From Porogramme epimiltina (taxonomy: Eukaryota > Basidiomycota > Agaricomycetes > Polyporales > Polyporaceae): a stretch of DNA of 64,000 bases. Made by a program: the position numbers and the translations under genes. The DNA is taken from positions 1 to 64,000 of the forward strand of contig FTLJ01000890.1 of assembly GCA_900155495.1 (NCBI GenBank), read 5' to 3'. Every line of letters begins with the position of its first letter. The first letter of the stretch is position 1. The notes under the pieces are model-generated. The model had not been told where the DNA came from. It was given only the letters and a program-made list of their open reading frames with translations, and searched no databases. Below are positions 1 to 11,600 of this stretch, piece after piece.

Positions 1-232
1 TTGGCGTCAACGAAGAGGCCGTTGGGGTCGTTCATGAAGTTCTGCCCATGGGTTAAGCGCACAACTCCACGCATACGCATAACCAACCGGAGCTCACCGT
101 AGGAGGGGAGAAGTGGATCTGTGGACGCAAAGGACCCGTGTAGTTTCCTGTAGTGACATTTGTGTTGGCGAGAGCATGCAGGGTCGCCGAGCAGAGAGAC
201 GCCGCGAGGGCGACACCTGTGGTCGTCTTCAT
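1..232 (-). CDS. GH32 beta-fructofuranosidase (invertase/inulinase type), N-terminal part
   Basis: Partial gene running off the left edge. Exon 1 is 232-98 and codes for a signal peptide (MKTTTGVALAASL...) followed by a mature start ending in RPQIHFSPPT. Intron 97-42 is 56 nt with GTGAGC donor and CAG acceptor, phase 0. Exon 2 (41-1) begins NFMNDPNGLFVDA. The NDPNG motif is the GH32 signature that carries the catalytic nucleophile Asp, and HFSPP just before it is typical of fungal secreted invertases and inulinases. Enzymes of this family hydrolyse terminal fructose from sucrose, inulin or levan outside the cell. The start is the only ATG that gives a signal peptide directly upstream of the motif. 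The exact substrate (sucrose, inulin or fructan) cannot be told from this fragment. Confidence 0.88.
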
Positions 233-307
233 CGTTGGGGGTCGTGCGGGGGTGGCTGCGGGGTAGGGAGGAGGAGAGCGGGGAAGACGTGGGGTGGAGC
301 TGGGGGG

Positions 308-314
308 TTATATA
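308..314 (-). promoter_or_regulatory. TATA box of the GH32 gene
   Basis: Reads TATATAA on the minus strand, about 76 nt upstream of the GH32 ATG at 232. Position and sequence fit a core promoter. Confidence 0.5.
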
Positions 315-329
315 GTATTTGCGCCCGAG

Positions 330-1732
330 TCAGTCCTCAGGGGCTCGCCAAGTGACCAGCCATGGCGAGTTGATCGCGCGACCGGGAGGGGTTCACGCGA
401 AACGGTATACGCGCCGCCGCCGGCACTCGGAACTCGATGCTAAACGTATAAGATGGTTTTGTGGCTGCTCTCACGCGTTCTCATGTGGGGTGGTGCCTGC
501 TGGAGCATCTCCGCACCCGACGACCTCGACTCGGCGAAAGGTCCGAAGCACGCCGGCACGTCCACTTTATAGGCAATGATGGACCCATCGCCCCTACATT
601 CCGTAGAGTTCATACTCCAACTTCTCTGCCGAAGGTGCAGATTGCAGTGATCGATAGACGCGAGTTCAGGGAAGGCATGGAAGAGTTTGAGCGCTGCATA
701 GCAGGCACGTTCGTATGTGGGGATGACTCGGTGTAAACCGTTTTGCAGACGGATCTAGAAGGAGAGCTCGTCGCGGCGCGCTGCGTCGGCCACCCCCAAT
801 GGACACGTGATCGCGTCGCGGGGCCTAGAATCGAGGGGTGGCAAGCCCGTGTTTTCGCTCTCTGTTTTCCCGACGATATCCCGGCGGCCTGCTTACCTTT
901 GGGTACTCAGCACTCCACGATGTCCTGACGGATATCCCGGCCGAGCGAGCTTACCAGGGCCGCAATCGCCGAGTTGGTAGAGCCTTCCGCCAAGTATCCT
1001 GCCATGGCGGAGGTCATTAGACGAGCATCCTCAAAGGAACGTAACGTGAGCGTCCGCCATGATACTCACCCCCTTCCTGCCTCCGGATCCGTTCTACTTC
1101 TGTCGTAGACGACCGTACATGCTCGCAATCTCTGCCCACACCTTCAAAGTCGCATGATGGCGGGGGCTGCCACCGGGGTCGTCTTTGAAGGAAGGTCTGG
1201 GATGCCCGAGACCAAACAGACTTGCCAGTGCGAAATGCTTTTCCCCCTGCATGCGCATATGCCACCTGAGTCGGGCGTCGAGGCACTGCCGATGCGCAGT
1301 CGTCCAGGAGGAAATGATATTCGGCCACGAGTCGATCGATCACTTTGCTCGCGATTTCTGGAATTTGGGGACTCCTGTCGAGGTCTTGAGGGTGCGCTGA
1401 GCATCAGCGGAGGTTGTCCCACCCCTCCTCGCTGTACCAACTGGCAACGCAGGACTTGGTGCGGTCGCATCGCCCTGTGTTCTCGACGCGGCGCAGAGGA
1501 GAGAGCGGTGACAAGCGCAGCAGGCAAAGGGGCGGAATTCACGGCACTGTCTGTCTTCGCCGTCGGCGCTCAAGCACAGCTTCTTCGAATAGACCCCTCT
1601 TGTACCTTCCCGCCGACATGCATTCCCCACACCACCTTCCGCTGCCACAGCTCACCTTCTCCCACCTCTGCCGCCGCCACCTCCGATACATTACCTCTTC
1701 TTCTCGGTGACTCGAGTCCTTCTGGAATCGAG
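330..1732. other. Intergenic region without a recognised gene
   Basis: Between the divergent GH32 gene and the LOR-like gene. Several open frames exist on both strands, but none has recognisable domains or a plausible chain of splice sites. The stretch nearest 1733 must hold the promoter and 5' leader of the next gene. I saw no RNA gene or mobile element here. Confidence 0.5.
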
Positions 1733-4274
1733 ATGAGCCTGGACCAGAATCTATTCACCCTCAATGTCACCCCACGCGCCGACGATCGCAATATCGTGGA
1801 ACTCGTAGACCCTAAGGGCGTTGTGCACTACATCAAGCGGCGGCTGCCAACGAACGAGTATAATATTGAGGTATACGGTGAGCACTGCGTGCTCGTATGT
1901 GAAACATGACGCAACTGATCGTGATGCTTAGATCCTCTCTCCGAAAGTCTCCTTGCTACGGTAACCGCTCCCGGGGCCACGAGCAAGCACAAGACGCTAC
2001 AACTGCACAATCCTGACCTCGTAGTGGAACTCAAGTATACCGGAACGTTGTCATTTAAGTGGGGATTTAAGTGGGAAGAGTGAGTACTTCATCTTAACTA
2101 CGGCCTTGACTACGGCGTTTGCCGTTTGCACATTCATCTGCGCCCATCCAGTCGTGGACTGTACGGGATGGTATGCACCGTTTTGGTCGTCGCGGCCGTC
2201 TATCCTGTTGCTCCATGTCTGCCTACCCCCTTTCATCGTATCAATCACACCCTCGACTATGTCGACGTTGCGACACGTTAAGGGAGGGATGATTGAGCGT
2301 GTGGCACCTCTTCGTCAAGCTCCTTACCGGTGAAGGGGGTTTGCGCGGGGCATTTAGAGCGTGTTCGTTTCCCCGAATGTTTCGGTGGCCCGCATGTCTT
2401 GCGTATGCATTGGCGGTGGCGGGGCTTCAGCCCGTGTTTTGCCTGGCTTACCACCACGGGTTAAGGTGCATCGGGAGGTGCCTCCCGTTCAGGCGTGTAG
2501 TCACAAAAAGTTGCGAAATAGGACCCCATGCCTCTAGTTACATCGCATGCGATGGAGCACGCACCGCGTTCTAGCTATCATTCGCCGTTTCGTACCAGAT
2601 TTTGACGAAGTCTGATCACAGCCATGACTTCGAATGGAAACGAGAAGAGTGTTACATCCTCCGCAAACCAGACCCCGCGGTGCTCGTTGCAGTCACGAAG
2701 GAACCTCCAGGGAAGATCCAAACACGCGCCGTGCAGATTCTAGACTACAATCTGAACCGGTACGTTCGTCGCGTGTTCCTATATGCTCCCCTCTTAATCA
2801 TCCCCGACCTCCAGCTTTGACATCGAAGATCGCAAAGGGTTAGAGATCGTCATCCTTACCGCCCTCCTCACATTCCAAGACTCCAATGAGACCTACCACG
2901 CCCCCAAGGATGCCTCTGCCAGTACCTCGGCCACCGGCTCCGTCCCCCCGTCGACACCTGGGTCCCCTCCCACTGCAGAACCGCCAACTGTACCCCCACG
3001 ACCGGAGCCCCGACATGGACTGGACCGCGTGTCCGAGCTGCACGCAGTACGAAGTGCGCAGGGCGAGGGCGATGTGAACGAAGTGTTTGTTTCAGAGGAG
3101 TGCACGGTCGAGGATTACGCGCAGTACGCCGAGAGGTTGCTGAAGGTGAGTGCTCGAGAATCTTCGCTGCGCCCAGTGTGTTGACGAGGCTCGGGAAGGA
3201 CGAGGCGATGTTGTTCGTGTCGATACGCTCTGCGTCTGCGGCGCAGGTTCCAAAGGTGCTGCGGGTAGTGGAGGAGACGAAGCGGTTACGGCACAAGTCT
3301 GGTGGGTCTCTCTATCTCCCTTCACGCCCCCCCCCCACCCATGTCCGGGCGCCCGCGTGTCGCGTTGTGCACAGCGCGCTGACCTTCGGCGGTCCCGGCG
3401 TGGCAGGCATTGCGGAGGACGAAGAGCTGCATCAATATGTCATCTACGAGACGGAACAGCAACGAAAGGGCCCGAAGCGGATCAATCTGGACGACCCTGA
3501 CCCTCGGAAGGGCGCTACCAAGTACGCGCCTCCGACAAGCCTCACTGTGCATCTGAGCAAGATAGACATGCCCGAGCTTCACCCTCACCAGCGCGGCGCG
3601 CGTCGGGGTCGACCTCGCCTACCGCGATCCAGCCACCCTTCGCGTCGCTATCCTTGTCTGCGCCAGTACCGGAACTCTCTGAGAAAGAGCGCAAGAGGAT
3701 CGAGAAGGAGCGAAAGAAAGCCGAGAAGGAGGGCAAGAAGAAGAAAGGCAAGGACGTCGCGCCCCCTCCCGGACCGCCCCCGCACCTCCCTCCAGCCAAC
3801 ATCCGCACGGGCTCCCTCCCCCCAGCCAACGTCCGCCCAGGCTCCCTCCCCCCAGCCAACGTCCGTCCAGGCTCGCTCTCCCCTCCCAGCGACCCCTCTA
3901 CCAAGCTGTCGAAGCGTCCACACACGCCCTCACACCAGCTGCACCCGTACCAGCCCTCGCCCTCACCCTCGCAGCTCGGCAACCCCGCGATCTACGCCGC
4001 GCCCCCGCCGCCCGGCCCACACCCTCCGACCATCTCCATGCCCCAAGCGCGCCCGCGCCCCACATCGATGGCGTTCCCGACGCCTGTAGCCCAAGGCGCG
4101 AACGCGTTCTACGGACCGGGCGCGAGCGGGGCGGGGTACCAGCCGGGGTACCCGCAGGCACCGCCGTTCCCGCAGATCGACGACGCGCGGCCGGGCGCGC
4201 GGCCGTCGTCGTACGCGCCGCCGCCTGGGAAGGGCCCGGTGTCGTCGCTGCTGGAGATGTGGGCGAAGCACTGA
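1733..4274 (+). CDS. LOR/DUF6593-like protein with Pro-rich tail
   Basis: Seven-exon model, 548 aa: 1733-1877, 1932-2079, 2622-2759, 2815-3145, 3199-3301, 3407-3546, 3633-4274; phases agree throughout. The N-terminal 180 residues (LFTLNVTP..., VELVDPKGVVHYIKRR, FEWKREECYILRKPDP, QILDYNLNRFDIEDRKGLEIVILTALLTFQD) look like the basidiomycete DUF6593/LURP-one-related fold, a tubby-like beta barrel of unknown function. A conserved central helical block follows (DEAMLFVSIRSASAAQVPKV, DEELHQYVIYE, KGPKRINLDDP). The tail has a charged coiled coil (EKERKRIEKERKKAEKE) and a Pro-rich region with a near-perfect triplet of the repeat GSLPPANVRP. Intron 2 is 542 nt, ten times the norm here. The exon 6/7 junction is the least certain part. 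No signal peptide or membrane segment, so probably intracellular. Confidence 0.75.
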
Positions 4275-6734
4275 GCGGGGGCTCGGTGCTGGGCGCTGCG
4301 GGGCGGGCCCGCTCCCTGCGCCGCGGACCGCCATACTTAGAGGAGGCTCTGTGATCGCTGTCCGGTTGTTGGTGCGTGTGTTACTTATAGCTACCGCCGT
4401 GCTTGCTCCCCGCGCACGCTGCGCGCTCGCCCTGCGGGGCGGGGTGGAGTGGGAGAGCTGTGGGCGGAGTTCGTCGCTGTCATTGTCCGCTGTCGACGCC
4501 GATCCCGAAGCCTACCTGCCCGCAGGTGGAGCGCGGGGCCGACGATATGTGCTATATATGTATTTTGATGCGTAGATCCCTCTCTCGTGATGGCTGCTGC
4601 TGCACACTGCATGCGCCAGGGGCTGGCCGCAGGCCAGGCCCCGCTTGCATGAAGAGTACTTATTTTAAGTGCGCACGCGCGCCGCCAGGGCCGTCAGAGA
4701 TGTGCGATGCACGCTTGCCCGCCCCGATGTCGGGACTGGTGTGGTGTCGAGCTCGCCGGGCGCGCGTGCGCCGTGCGGGGATGGCGACGAGGCGTGCGAG
4801 TGAGCTCGCGTGGTGGCCACGCTGTCCGCCCGAAACGGCGTTGGCGTGCGGGCTGTCCAGGCTGGCGCCCCTCGCAGTCTGCGCGCGCGGCCCTCCGAGA
4901 TGCTGGATGGGGGATTTCCGCGGCGCGTTGCGTGCGGACGTCGACCGTCGCGAGCTTCGGCGGGCGATGGCGAGCCCGACGGCGGTAGATGCTGATGCGA
5001 CCTTGTGCTCGTGGGCCCGGGGAGGCAGCAGGGGGGCGTCCCCGTGCCCGTGGAGGCGTATACAGAGGTGCGGGCTCATCACTGTCTATACATAGACCTT
5101 CTGAATGAGACTCGTGTCCGCATAACCAGCGAGGAACTCATCAAACTTTCATATTCACCTCCAAGAAGGAAGCGCGCCGTCTAACTCTACGGTCCATCCC
5201 TCGAGCAGCGGTCGCAATGGCAACCGCCGACCCTAGATACCCACCCGGAGGAGCCTCCTTTCGCTGCGCCACCAGCTATTCAACATCGGCGAATCCGAAT
5301 GCAGCTGCGGTGAGTGGTCGGTCAGCCAGCGCATCGTGAGCCTTTCGGGCGGTGAGCTTGGATCAGTGCGGTGCTGGGCGCGGTTCGGTGGGCGCGCCGT
5401 GCTGCAGATGCAGATGGGTGCGCTGGCGGCTCGTCGCGCGCCCCGCGAGCCGACGCAATCCATCTGAGACGCCACGGGTGACGGCGGCGGGGGCGCGCTG
5501 ACGCGGCCCATCAGCGCATCCTATGTTGACCTCGCCTGCCAGACGGTGGACGCGGGCGTGAAGGGTTCTGCCTGTGGAGTGGCTGGATCTGTCCGCGCGA
5601 ATTGTGCTGGTGATTCGTGTGTGCGCACGGTGGGGGCTGCGAGATCGAGGTACCGATGGGCGTGCGTGCGATGACGCGGTCGAATCTCGCAGCGCCTCCC
5701 GCCTGGCGGTTTTTGATCCCGCCTTCGCCCTCGTTCTCAGCCGGATCGGGACCCCGTTCTGCTGAAGCCTGAGGTTGCGCGGCGGCGCACGCGGTGCGCT
5801 GCTGCTGCAATCTGCTTCGGCGCGCCCGCTCGGGTCTCGCGGGGCCCCGAACGGCAGACTGAATGCGGGTTCGCGAGCTGCGCGCGGGGGCGCATGGGCG
5901 GGGGCGAGCGGTACGGCAGGCGAACCACTCGCAGAGAGAATGTTGGTGTTGAATATGGGGCTGGGCGGCGCGCTGTCCATGGCAACAGGCTGCACCTGCC
6001 ATCGTTGCTCTGAGAACGCGGCCGCACAGGGCACACCATCGCCGGGCGAGTGGCCCGGAGGCGAGCAGTGCCCAAAGGCTCAGCGTGGAGGGCGGGCTTC
6101 TGCTTCCCAGGATCACTCGGCTAGCGGCGTGGCTGGGCGCCATCTCCTCCAGGGCGCTGGGCGCTTGTTCCGCAGGGGGTGCCGAACGGTGCGGTTTGGG
6201 CTCGCGCTCCGACCATGGCCCGCGCCGAGACGTCGCAGAAAACGCTCGTGAGGCCCGGCCATGCGGATCGTTCAAATTTTAGCGTTGATGTTTGTGCGCC
6301 TGTGGCTAGAGCGCGGCCGAGGGCTAATAATAATTCCTTCCTTCCAGTCCCGGCACAAGCGTCCGCCTCCTCCATCCGAATATCTGCACAAACGGGCTCG
6401 TCTTTTCCTCGGACGGCACACCGGAAAGGCCTTTGGGGAGCTGCATCGACAGAGAGATGTCGTCTGGCATCTACCATCATGCCTACAATCAAGGCAAGAT
6501 GATCACGGGAAGAGGCGCCCCCATCGGCTTACCGTGCCTAGCGCTGTCGCTGTGTTCCGTTGTTGAAACGGATGGCCAAACACAGTTTCTGCACCTCCGA
6601 CGACCCACTCGGGATCATTTCGCCCCCTTCCACCAATCGCAGACGCATTTTCTGCCGGATCGGGCATAGCCTCCGCCGACTCGGCGCATCACCCATCCAG
6701 CGCGGCATTGCTGCACATGGGTGCCCTCCAACGT
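4275..6734. other. GC-rich intergenic region, no supported gene
   Basis: About 2.5 kb. Long open frames on both strands at 4400-5100 and 5500-6280 overlap each other in four frames. They encode Arg/Ala/Pro-rich sequence without motifs, as expected from GC-rich non-coding DNA. Nothing here supports a gene, RNA or mobile element. Confidence 0.5.
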
Positions 6735-6742
6735 TATATAAG
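6735..6742 (+). promoter_or_regulatory. TATA box of the CBM19-like gene
   Basis: TATATAAG lies about 180 nt upstream of the ATG at 6918. It is followed by a pyrimidine-rich stretch typical of transcription starts in fungal secreted-protein genes. Confidence 0.6.
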
Positions 6743-6917
6743 TCAGCCCAGGCAGGCCTCCAGTTCCTCGTTCGGTTTCTCCACCGCACGTCCTCTACAC
6801 CCTTTCTGCGATCCGCGATCGCCCCAGAGTCTTTCGGCTTCGTCTCTCTTTGTTGACCCGGTGTCCCTACCGCTCCCGCCTCTCCTTTCAGCGTAGACCG
6901 CCTAATTACGACCAGTC

Positions 6918-8336
6918 ATGAAGTACTCCATCGTCGCCCTCGCTCTCGCCCTCGGTGCCTCTGCCCGCCCGAGCTTCAGCCCGAGCTTCACCCCCAACCG
7001 CCGCGCGGACTTCACCCTCAAGAACGGCCAGGACGCCATTGCGCTGAAGTGAGTGTCGATTCCTCATCCTACTTCACGCAGCCCCTCTAACCGCCGCCCC
7101 GCACTTACAGCGATAAGTTCAAGACGCTCACCGCAGCCTCGTCTTGCAATGCCGGCGACATCGCTTGCGTGAACGACCAGTTCGCGCAGTGCGTTGGCGG
7201 CAAGTTCGTCCTCCAGTCCTGCGGTTCGGGCCTGATGTGAGTGGTTTGCGGGGCTGTATTGTTCGGTTCCTGTGCTGACGGATCTGCGCCCCAAACAGCT
7301 GCGCTGCGCTCCCCCTCGTCAACTCCGCGGGAACCAGCGTCACCTGCACGACCGCCGCTGACCGCGATGCTCGTATCGCGGCCACTGGCGCGACCGCCGC
7401 TGCCAGCACCGGCGCCGACACTGGCAAGGGTGGCAACAACGCTGCCAACGGCAACGCTGCTGCCTCCTCCGCGGCTGCCACCTCCGCCGCGGCCGCCACG
7501 AGTGCTGCTGCCACCACGTCCGCGGCCGCCGCCGCTGGCACTGCTGCTGCCGGCGCTGGTGCTGACGCCCAGACGTCCCTCACGATCGACCCCGCCAACA
7601 TCTTCGACTTCTCGCTCACCGGCCAGGAGACCCCCACCGCGGGCCAGGAGGCGTCGATCACGTCGCAGAACAACTTCATCAACTTCTGCCTCACCACCGG
7701 CAAGACGAAGACGAACGGCCAGCAGATCGTCGACGGCTCGTGCAACCAGACCCCGATGGGTGTCATCGCCGCCAAGGCGCTCATGCCCTCGGCCAAGTTC
7801 GTGAACCCCAAGAACGGCGACACCGTCAAGGCGAACCAGAACTTCACCGTCCAGCTCGCGATCAACAACCTCGAGACGGGCCACTTCACGAACCCGGACA
7901 CCACGTTCCACATGGCGCCCCAGCAGGTGAACGCGCAGGGCCTGATCAAGGGCCACTCTCACGTCACGATCCAGCAGCTCGAGTCGCTCGGCCAGACCAC
8001 CCCCGCGGACCCGACCAAGTTCGTCTTCTTCAAGGGCCTCAACAGCGTCGCTGAGAACGGCGTCCTCTCCGTCGTCGTCGCCGGTGGCCTCCCCGCGGGC
8101 ACTTACCGTATCGCGACCATCAACTCTGCCGCGAACCACCAGCCCGCGCTCGTCGCCGTCGCCCAGCGCGGTGCCCTCGACGACATGGCTTAGTGAGTGT
8201 CTCACCTCTCTTACATCCTCCCCGCTCTGCCCCGCGTCGACACCATCTGTCGTAGCTTGGCACATGTCGGGATCGTCGTTGTCGCGCAGCGTGCTGATCC
8301 GTGCTTTTCTCTCCCCGCAGCTTCACCGTTGCATAA
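6918..8336 (+). CDS. Secreted protein with CBM19-like chitin-binding domain
   Basis: Four exons, 388 aa: 6918-7048, 7111-7236, 7299-8192, 8321-8336. A signal peptide (MKYSIVALALALGASA) is followed by a short basic segment. A Cys-rich module spans residues 45-105: SSCNAGDIACVNDQFAQC, GGKFVLQSC, GSGLICAALPLVNSAGTSVTC. This is the pattern of the CBM19 family of yeast and fungal chitinases. An Ala/Thr-rich linker (about 105-165) leads to a conserved C-terminal domain of about 210 residues (ANIFDFSLTGQETPTAGQ, NNFINFC, NNLETGHFTNPDTTF, GHSHVTIQQL) known from many basidiomycete secreted proteins of unknown activity. The last exon adds only YFTVA. The retained intron would end the protein at an in-frame TAG overlapping the donor site. 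Probable role: binding chitin or the cell wall outside the cell (inference). Confidence 0.85.
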
Positions 8337-9893
8337 ACGCCCCCCACGCTCGTTCTTGCTCTACCCTAGCTCCCCCACTGGTCGTATTTATTGAGGCACC
8401 CCAGGTGGTACCGGATACCCTATCTATAGTCGCTTAGAGACATGTGTTTGTTGTTGTATCCCTAGTAGACACGTCAAACGAAGCCGATGACTCTGGTTAA
8501 AACGTGCAGGTGTGCTATAGCTGCTAGTGTGAGCTCGCGCCTCCATCGAGGGGCGTCGAGGTGGAGTTGCGCGCGAGAGCTCGTTGGCGACCATCAATGT
8601 GGGGGTGACGAGGCTAGAGTGCTCCAGTGCAAGACATGATGCATAAAATGGTCGCGTCCGATGCGAAGATGGCAGATGGTGATGGCGGTCTTGCATTGCG
8701 AACAGCGCTGTGGCCGCAGTGCAGATCTGATGCTGAGCTTGAACCAAATTTGAACGCGGCCGCCATCGTGATTCGAAAACAAAAGTTCTTCACATGCGCT
8801 GGAAGGACGGACATTGAGACGTACATCGGATAGTCGAACTTTGTGGCCTGTGTGGTCGGAGAGTGCACCGCGTGGTAATCTGAGGCCAGAGCAAGCCGCG
8901 AAAAGTGGGGTTGATGGTCATAATCCAGTCAAAACGATGATTTGATCAAGCTCAACGTCATCATAAGCAGTGGAGCGCCCGGACCGGTCCATAAGCGCCA
9001 TCGGCAATATCGGACAGGGCCTCGATCGAGCGGCGGACGGCTTCCATTTTCGACAGCAACGCCGTTGTTGTTTCCTAACCTCCGAGTCCTTCGAGTTTCA
9101 ATTGGAATTCCACAAGATATGTTGTAAGGACCATCTATGCAGAGATTTCGGGCTCTCCAACCGGTAAGGTGTTGTCAAGCCTCCAACTCCCGTGGGCCAG
9201 ACTCTCCCAACGCTGACGACCCTGACAAGTCGCCAGATGGCCGACTGCCCGCGCCGTGCTCAGACGGAAGTCCTGGAACTATTCAGAGCCCATGTCGCCT
9301 TTATGGTCCCAGCCTTTCGTAGTATAAGTGAGTATCGTTATGATCGTCCGTAAATGTCACTCTAACCGAGGTTCGAGCTGTTACAGGATACCGTTTATTG
9401 TGCGCTTGACATAGGATGTCTTGTATTATTCTGACGCAGCGGAATTATCAATGTCTATCTTGAACCCTTTCATAGTGTCTCTTGAGCACTCAATTCTCAG
9501 CACCCAAGGCCAACTCGGGCACTTTGGAATCACACAAGTACTCCTACCGCAGTACTCATGAACCGCCTTCAACTGCGGTGCAATGACAGACGTCATTCGA
9601 CAGCAGCTTTACTGTTGATAGCAAAGGAAGGTACGCCCAAGCACTTTCTTTTACCATTACAGCTGCTGCTCAGTCGCTGACTCCCTTGCTGCAGCATGGC
9701 TTATCCTTGGCCGGTCGTGTGTAGTCGTGGGCATTCTCTGCGTTCTCGCGTGATAGCAGCTACTGAATAGGAAATCGCCAGGTATCCCTTCTGCCGCCGT
9801 GCTACTCTGATGCTTCTCCATAATGGATCCTGGATGCGGATATTCGTCCCTCAGAAACCCGCCCGCGGTGCTCTGCGGCACTGCGGCGTTCGG
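8337..9893. other. Intergenic region without a recognised gene
   Basis: Contains the 3' region of the CBM19-like gene and the promoter of the FtsJ-like gene. Open frames are short, overlapping and lack motifs. No RNA gene or repeat was recognised. Confidence 0.5.
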
Positions 9894-9900
9894 ATATAAG
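9894..9900 (+). promoter_or_regulatory. TATA box of the FtsJ-like gene
   Basis: ATATAAG lies 60 nt upstream of the ATG at 9961, followed by CT-rich leader sequence. Confidence 0.55.
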
Positions 9901-9960
9901 GGCGGTCCCGGTTTATAGGGTGCTCACGTCCCCTTACCACCTCACAAATCCTCTGCTCAC

Positions 9961-11216
9961 ATGGCGCGTACAGACCTGATGAATGGACTACCTCCTGACT
10001 CTGCTGGTCTTGGTACGAGCGCTATCCTCTCGCGGAGGATGGTCCCAGAACTTCAAGAGCTGGTCAACCTCAGGAGAAAGGTATTCATTATCTCTGTAAA
10101 TCTCGTAAATCAACCGTGTTACTCATCCCGCTTCGGGTTATCAAGGGATGGGCTGATGAAGGCCTGGACGAGCACTTCCAAGAGCTACAGACTTCGATGG
10201 ACCGTCCCACAGAAGTCATCAAATCCTATTGGTTCAGCAGCAACAAGAGTACTATCAAAGCACTGGAGGCGATGGCATGGATCGTGCCTAAAATGTTGAA
10301 GATGGAGTTCCTCGATCTGTGGTCTGTGGTGAGCATGACCCCTTAGATCTCGGGGCCTATATCCATACTACATCATAGCTGTGCGCCTGGGGGCTTCAGC
10401 TCCTACATCCTCGGCAAGAACAGCCGCGCACACGGGGTGGGAATCTCTCTTCCAGAGCAGCTAGGCGGGAATCCCTTCATGCTTGAACACTACTTCCGAG
10501 GACCGCGCTATGATCTCATCGAGCACGACATTCTTCAGTACGACCTTTCGCCACTCGGCTCCCCCGCCGACGCCCGCACGCCGCTCCAGCTTCCGAGCGC
10601 TCTACACGGCCGCTTCTCACTGGTCCTTCTACACGGGTTTCCCCTACGCACCTACACACGCGCTCACCCCACCGACAACACCGACGACCACGAAGATGAC
10701 GTTATGCCGCGCAAAATGCCACGCGCGGCGTACCGTGACTGCCTTCTCGTCGCGCAGCTCATCATCGCGCTCAAGACGGTCCGCGCGGGGGGCACAATAG
10801 TCCTGAGCCTGGTGCACCCGGAGTGCTCTCCCGCCGCATACATCCTCTTCCTCCTCGACGACCTCGCAGAACGCCTCACCATCGCGAAGCCGACGAACAT
10901 AGGCAGCTCTCGGGCATCGTTCTTCGTCATTGCGAAGAACGTGTGCGGCGCCGTCGCGCGCGATGGCGCGGACGCACGCCGGAGGAGGAGGAACGCGTAT
11001 CTTGCGGGCTTGCGCAGACTGTGGTTCGAACTTCGCTTCGGGGGCGAGCACGGCTCTGGGAGGGGCCTTATCCCGGGAGACTTGGACTTCATCGTCACGG
11101 AGGAGGGGATCCTGGACGGATACCTGGATCGCCTCGTTGGTCTCGGGCGGCATGTGTGGACGACGCAGGTGGAGGGTCTAAGCGAATTGCTCCGCAGTAA
11201 GGGTGTCTCGGAGTGA
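9961..11216 (+). CDS. FtsJ-like (RrmJ) methyltransferase-fold protein
   Basis: Three exons, 377 aa: 9961-10080, 10146-10321, 10379-11216. Splicing at 10321/10379 creates FLDLCCAPGGFSSYILGKN at residues 95-113. This is the SAM-binding motif I of FtsJ/RrmJ-type 2'-O-methyltransferases, followed by GVGISLPEQLGG. Later blocks keep the Rossmann pattern (AAYRDCLLVAQLIIALKTVRAGGTIVLSL). The usual catalytic Asp block (DLVLxDG in FtsJ relatives) reads SLVLLHGFPLRT here. The usual Lys after the GG turn is also absent (TIVLSLVHPE). The fold is clear but methyl transfer is doubtful. Fungi carry several lineage-specific FtsJ-like genes with unknown substrates, and this is one of them. No targeting signal seen. 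The donor of intron 2 (GTCTGT) is weak, but it is required to restore the motif. Confidence 0.8.
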
Positions 11217-11360
11217 AGCTCGCGTGGCGATGTAGGATTAGACATCTTCGGTGGTTGTTTGAGGTTCGGTGCGTGACACTCGCACCTTTCCCGTTGATAA
11301 GCGAGGCTAACTTCTAAGCTCTCTGTCAACAGGGATTGTATTATTACGTAGCTCACTGTC

Positions 11361-11600
11361 TTGATTCCATTCAGTAACGAGTATTTAACGGCATCGTGCT
11401 TGAAGGACGAGGCGGCGGGAGCTAACGTCACAGTGATACACCTGAGTTACATACCTGATCTCCGACGTTGCAGGATTAATGAACTCGCCTGTCTTGTGTG
11501 CCCTACTATTGACACTCATTTCTCATGCAGGACTCATATTAAGTCGATTTATGGCTCAAGGTCTCCCAATTGCCACGTGACATGACATTCACATCGGTGA
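11361..11600 (+). pseudogene. Probable relic of a DUF6533 membrane-protein gene
   Basis: Two patches resemble the family's exons elsewhere in the window. The phrase PFSNEYLTAS near 11370 matches the FTNRYLGLG/LLNRYLALS block of exon 3. A segment at 11530-11560 that follows a CAG acceptor reads GLILSRFMAQGL, matching the last-exon motif TSILLSRFMIDLQ. The intervening exons are not recognisable and no continuous frame exists. The remaining DNA from 11217 to 12586 holds no other feature I can support. Confidence 0.35.

Noticed and set aside
5363..6275. Overlapping long open frames on the minus strand between genes
   Set aside because: Several frames are open at once, composition is Arg/Ala/Pro/Ser-rich, and no motif or splice pattern is seen. 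Typical of GC-rich non-coding DNA.
7105..8265. Long minus-strand open frame (386 codons) antisense to the CBM19-like gene
   Set aside because: Mirror of a GC-rich gene with biased third positions; Arg/Gly-rich sequence without motifs. The plus-strand gene has a signal peptide, domains and splice sites.
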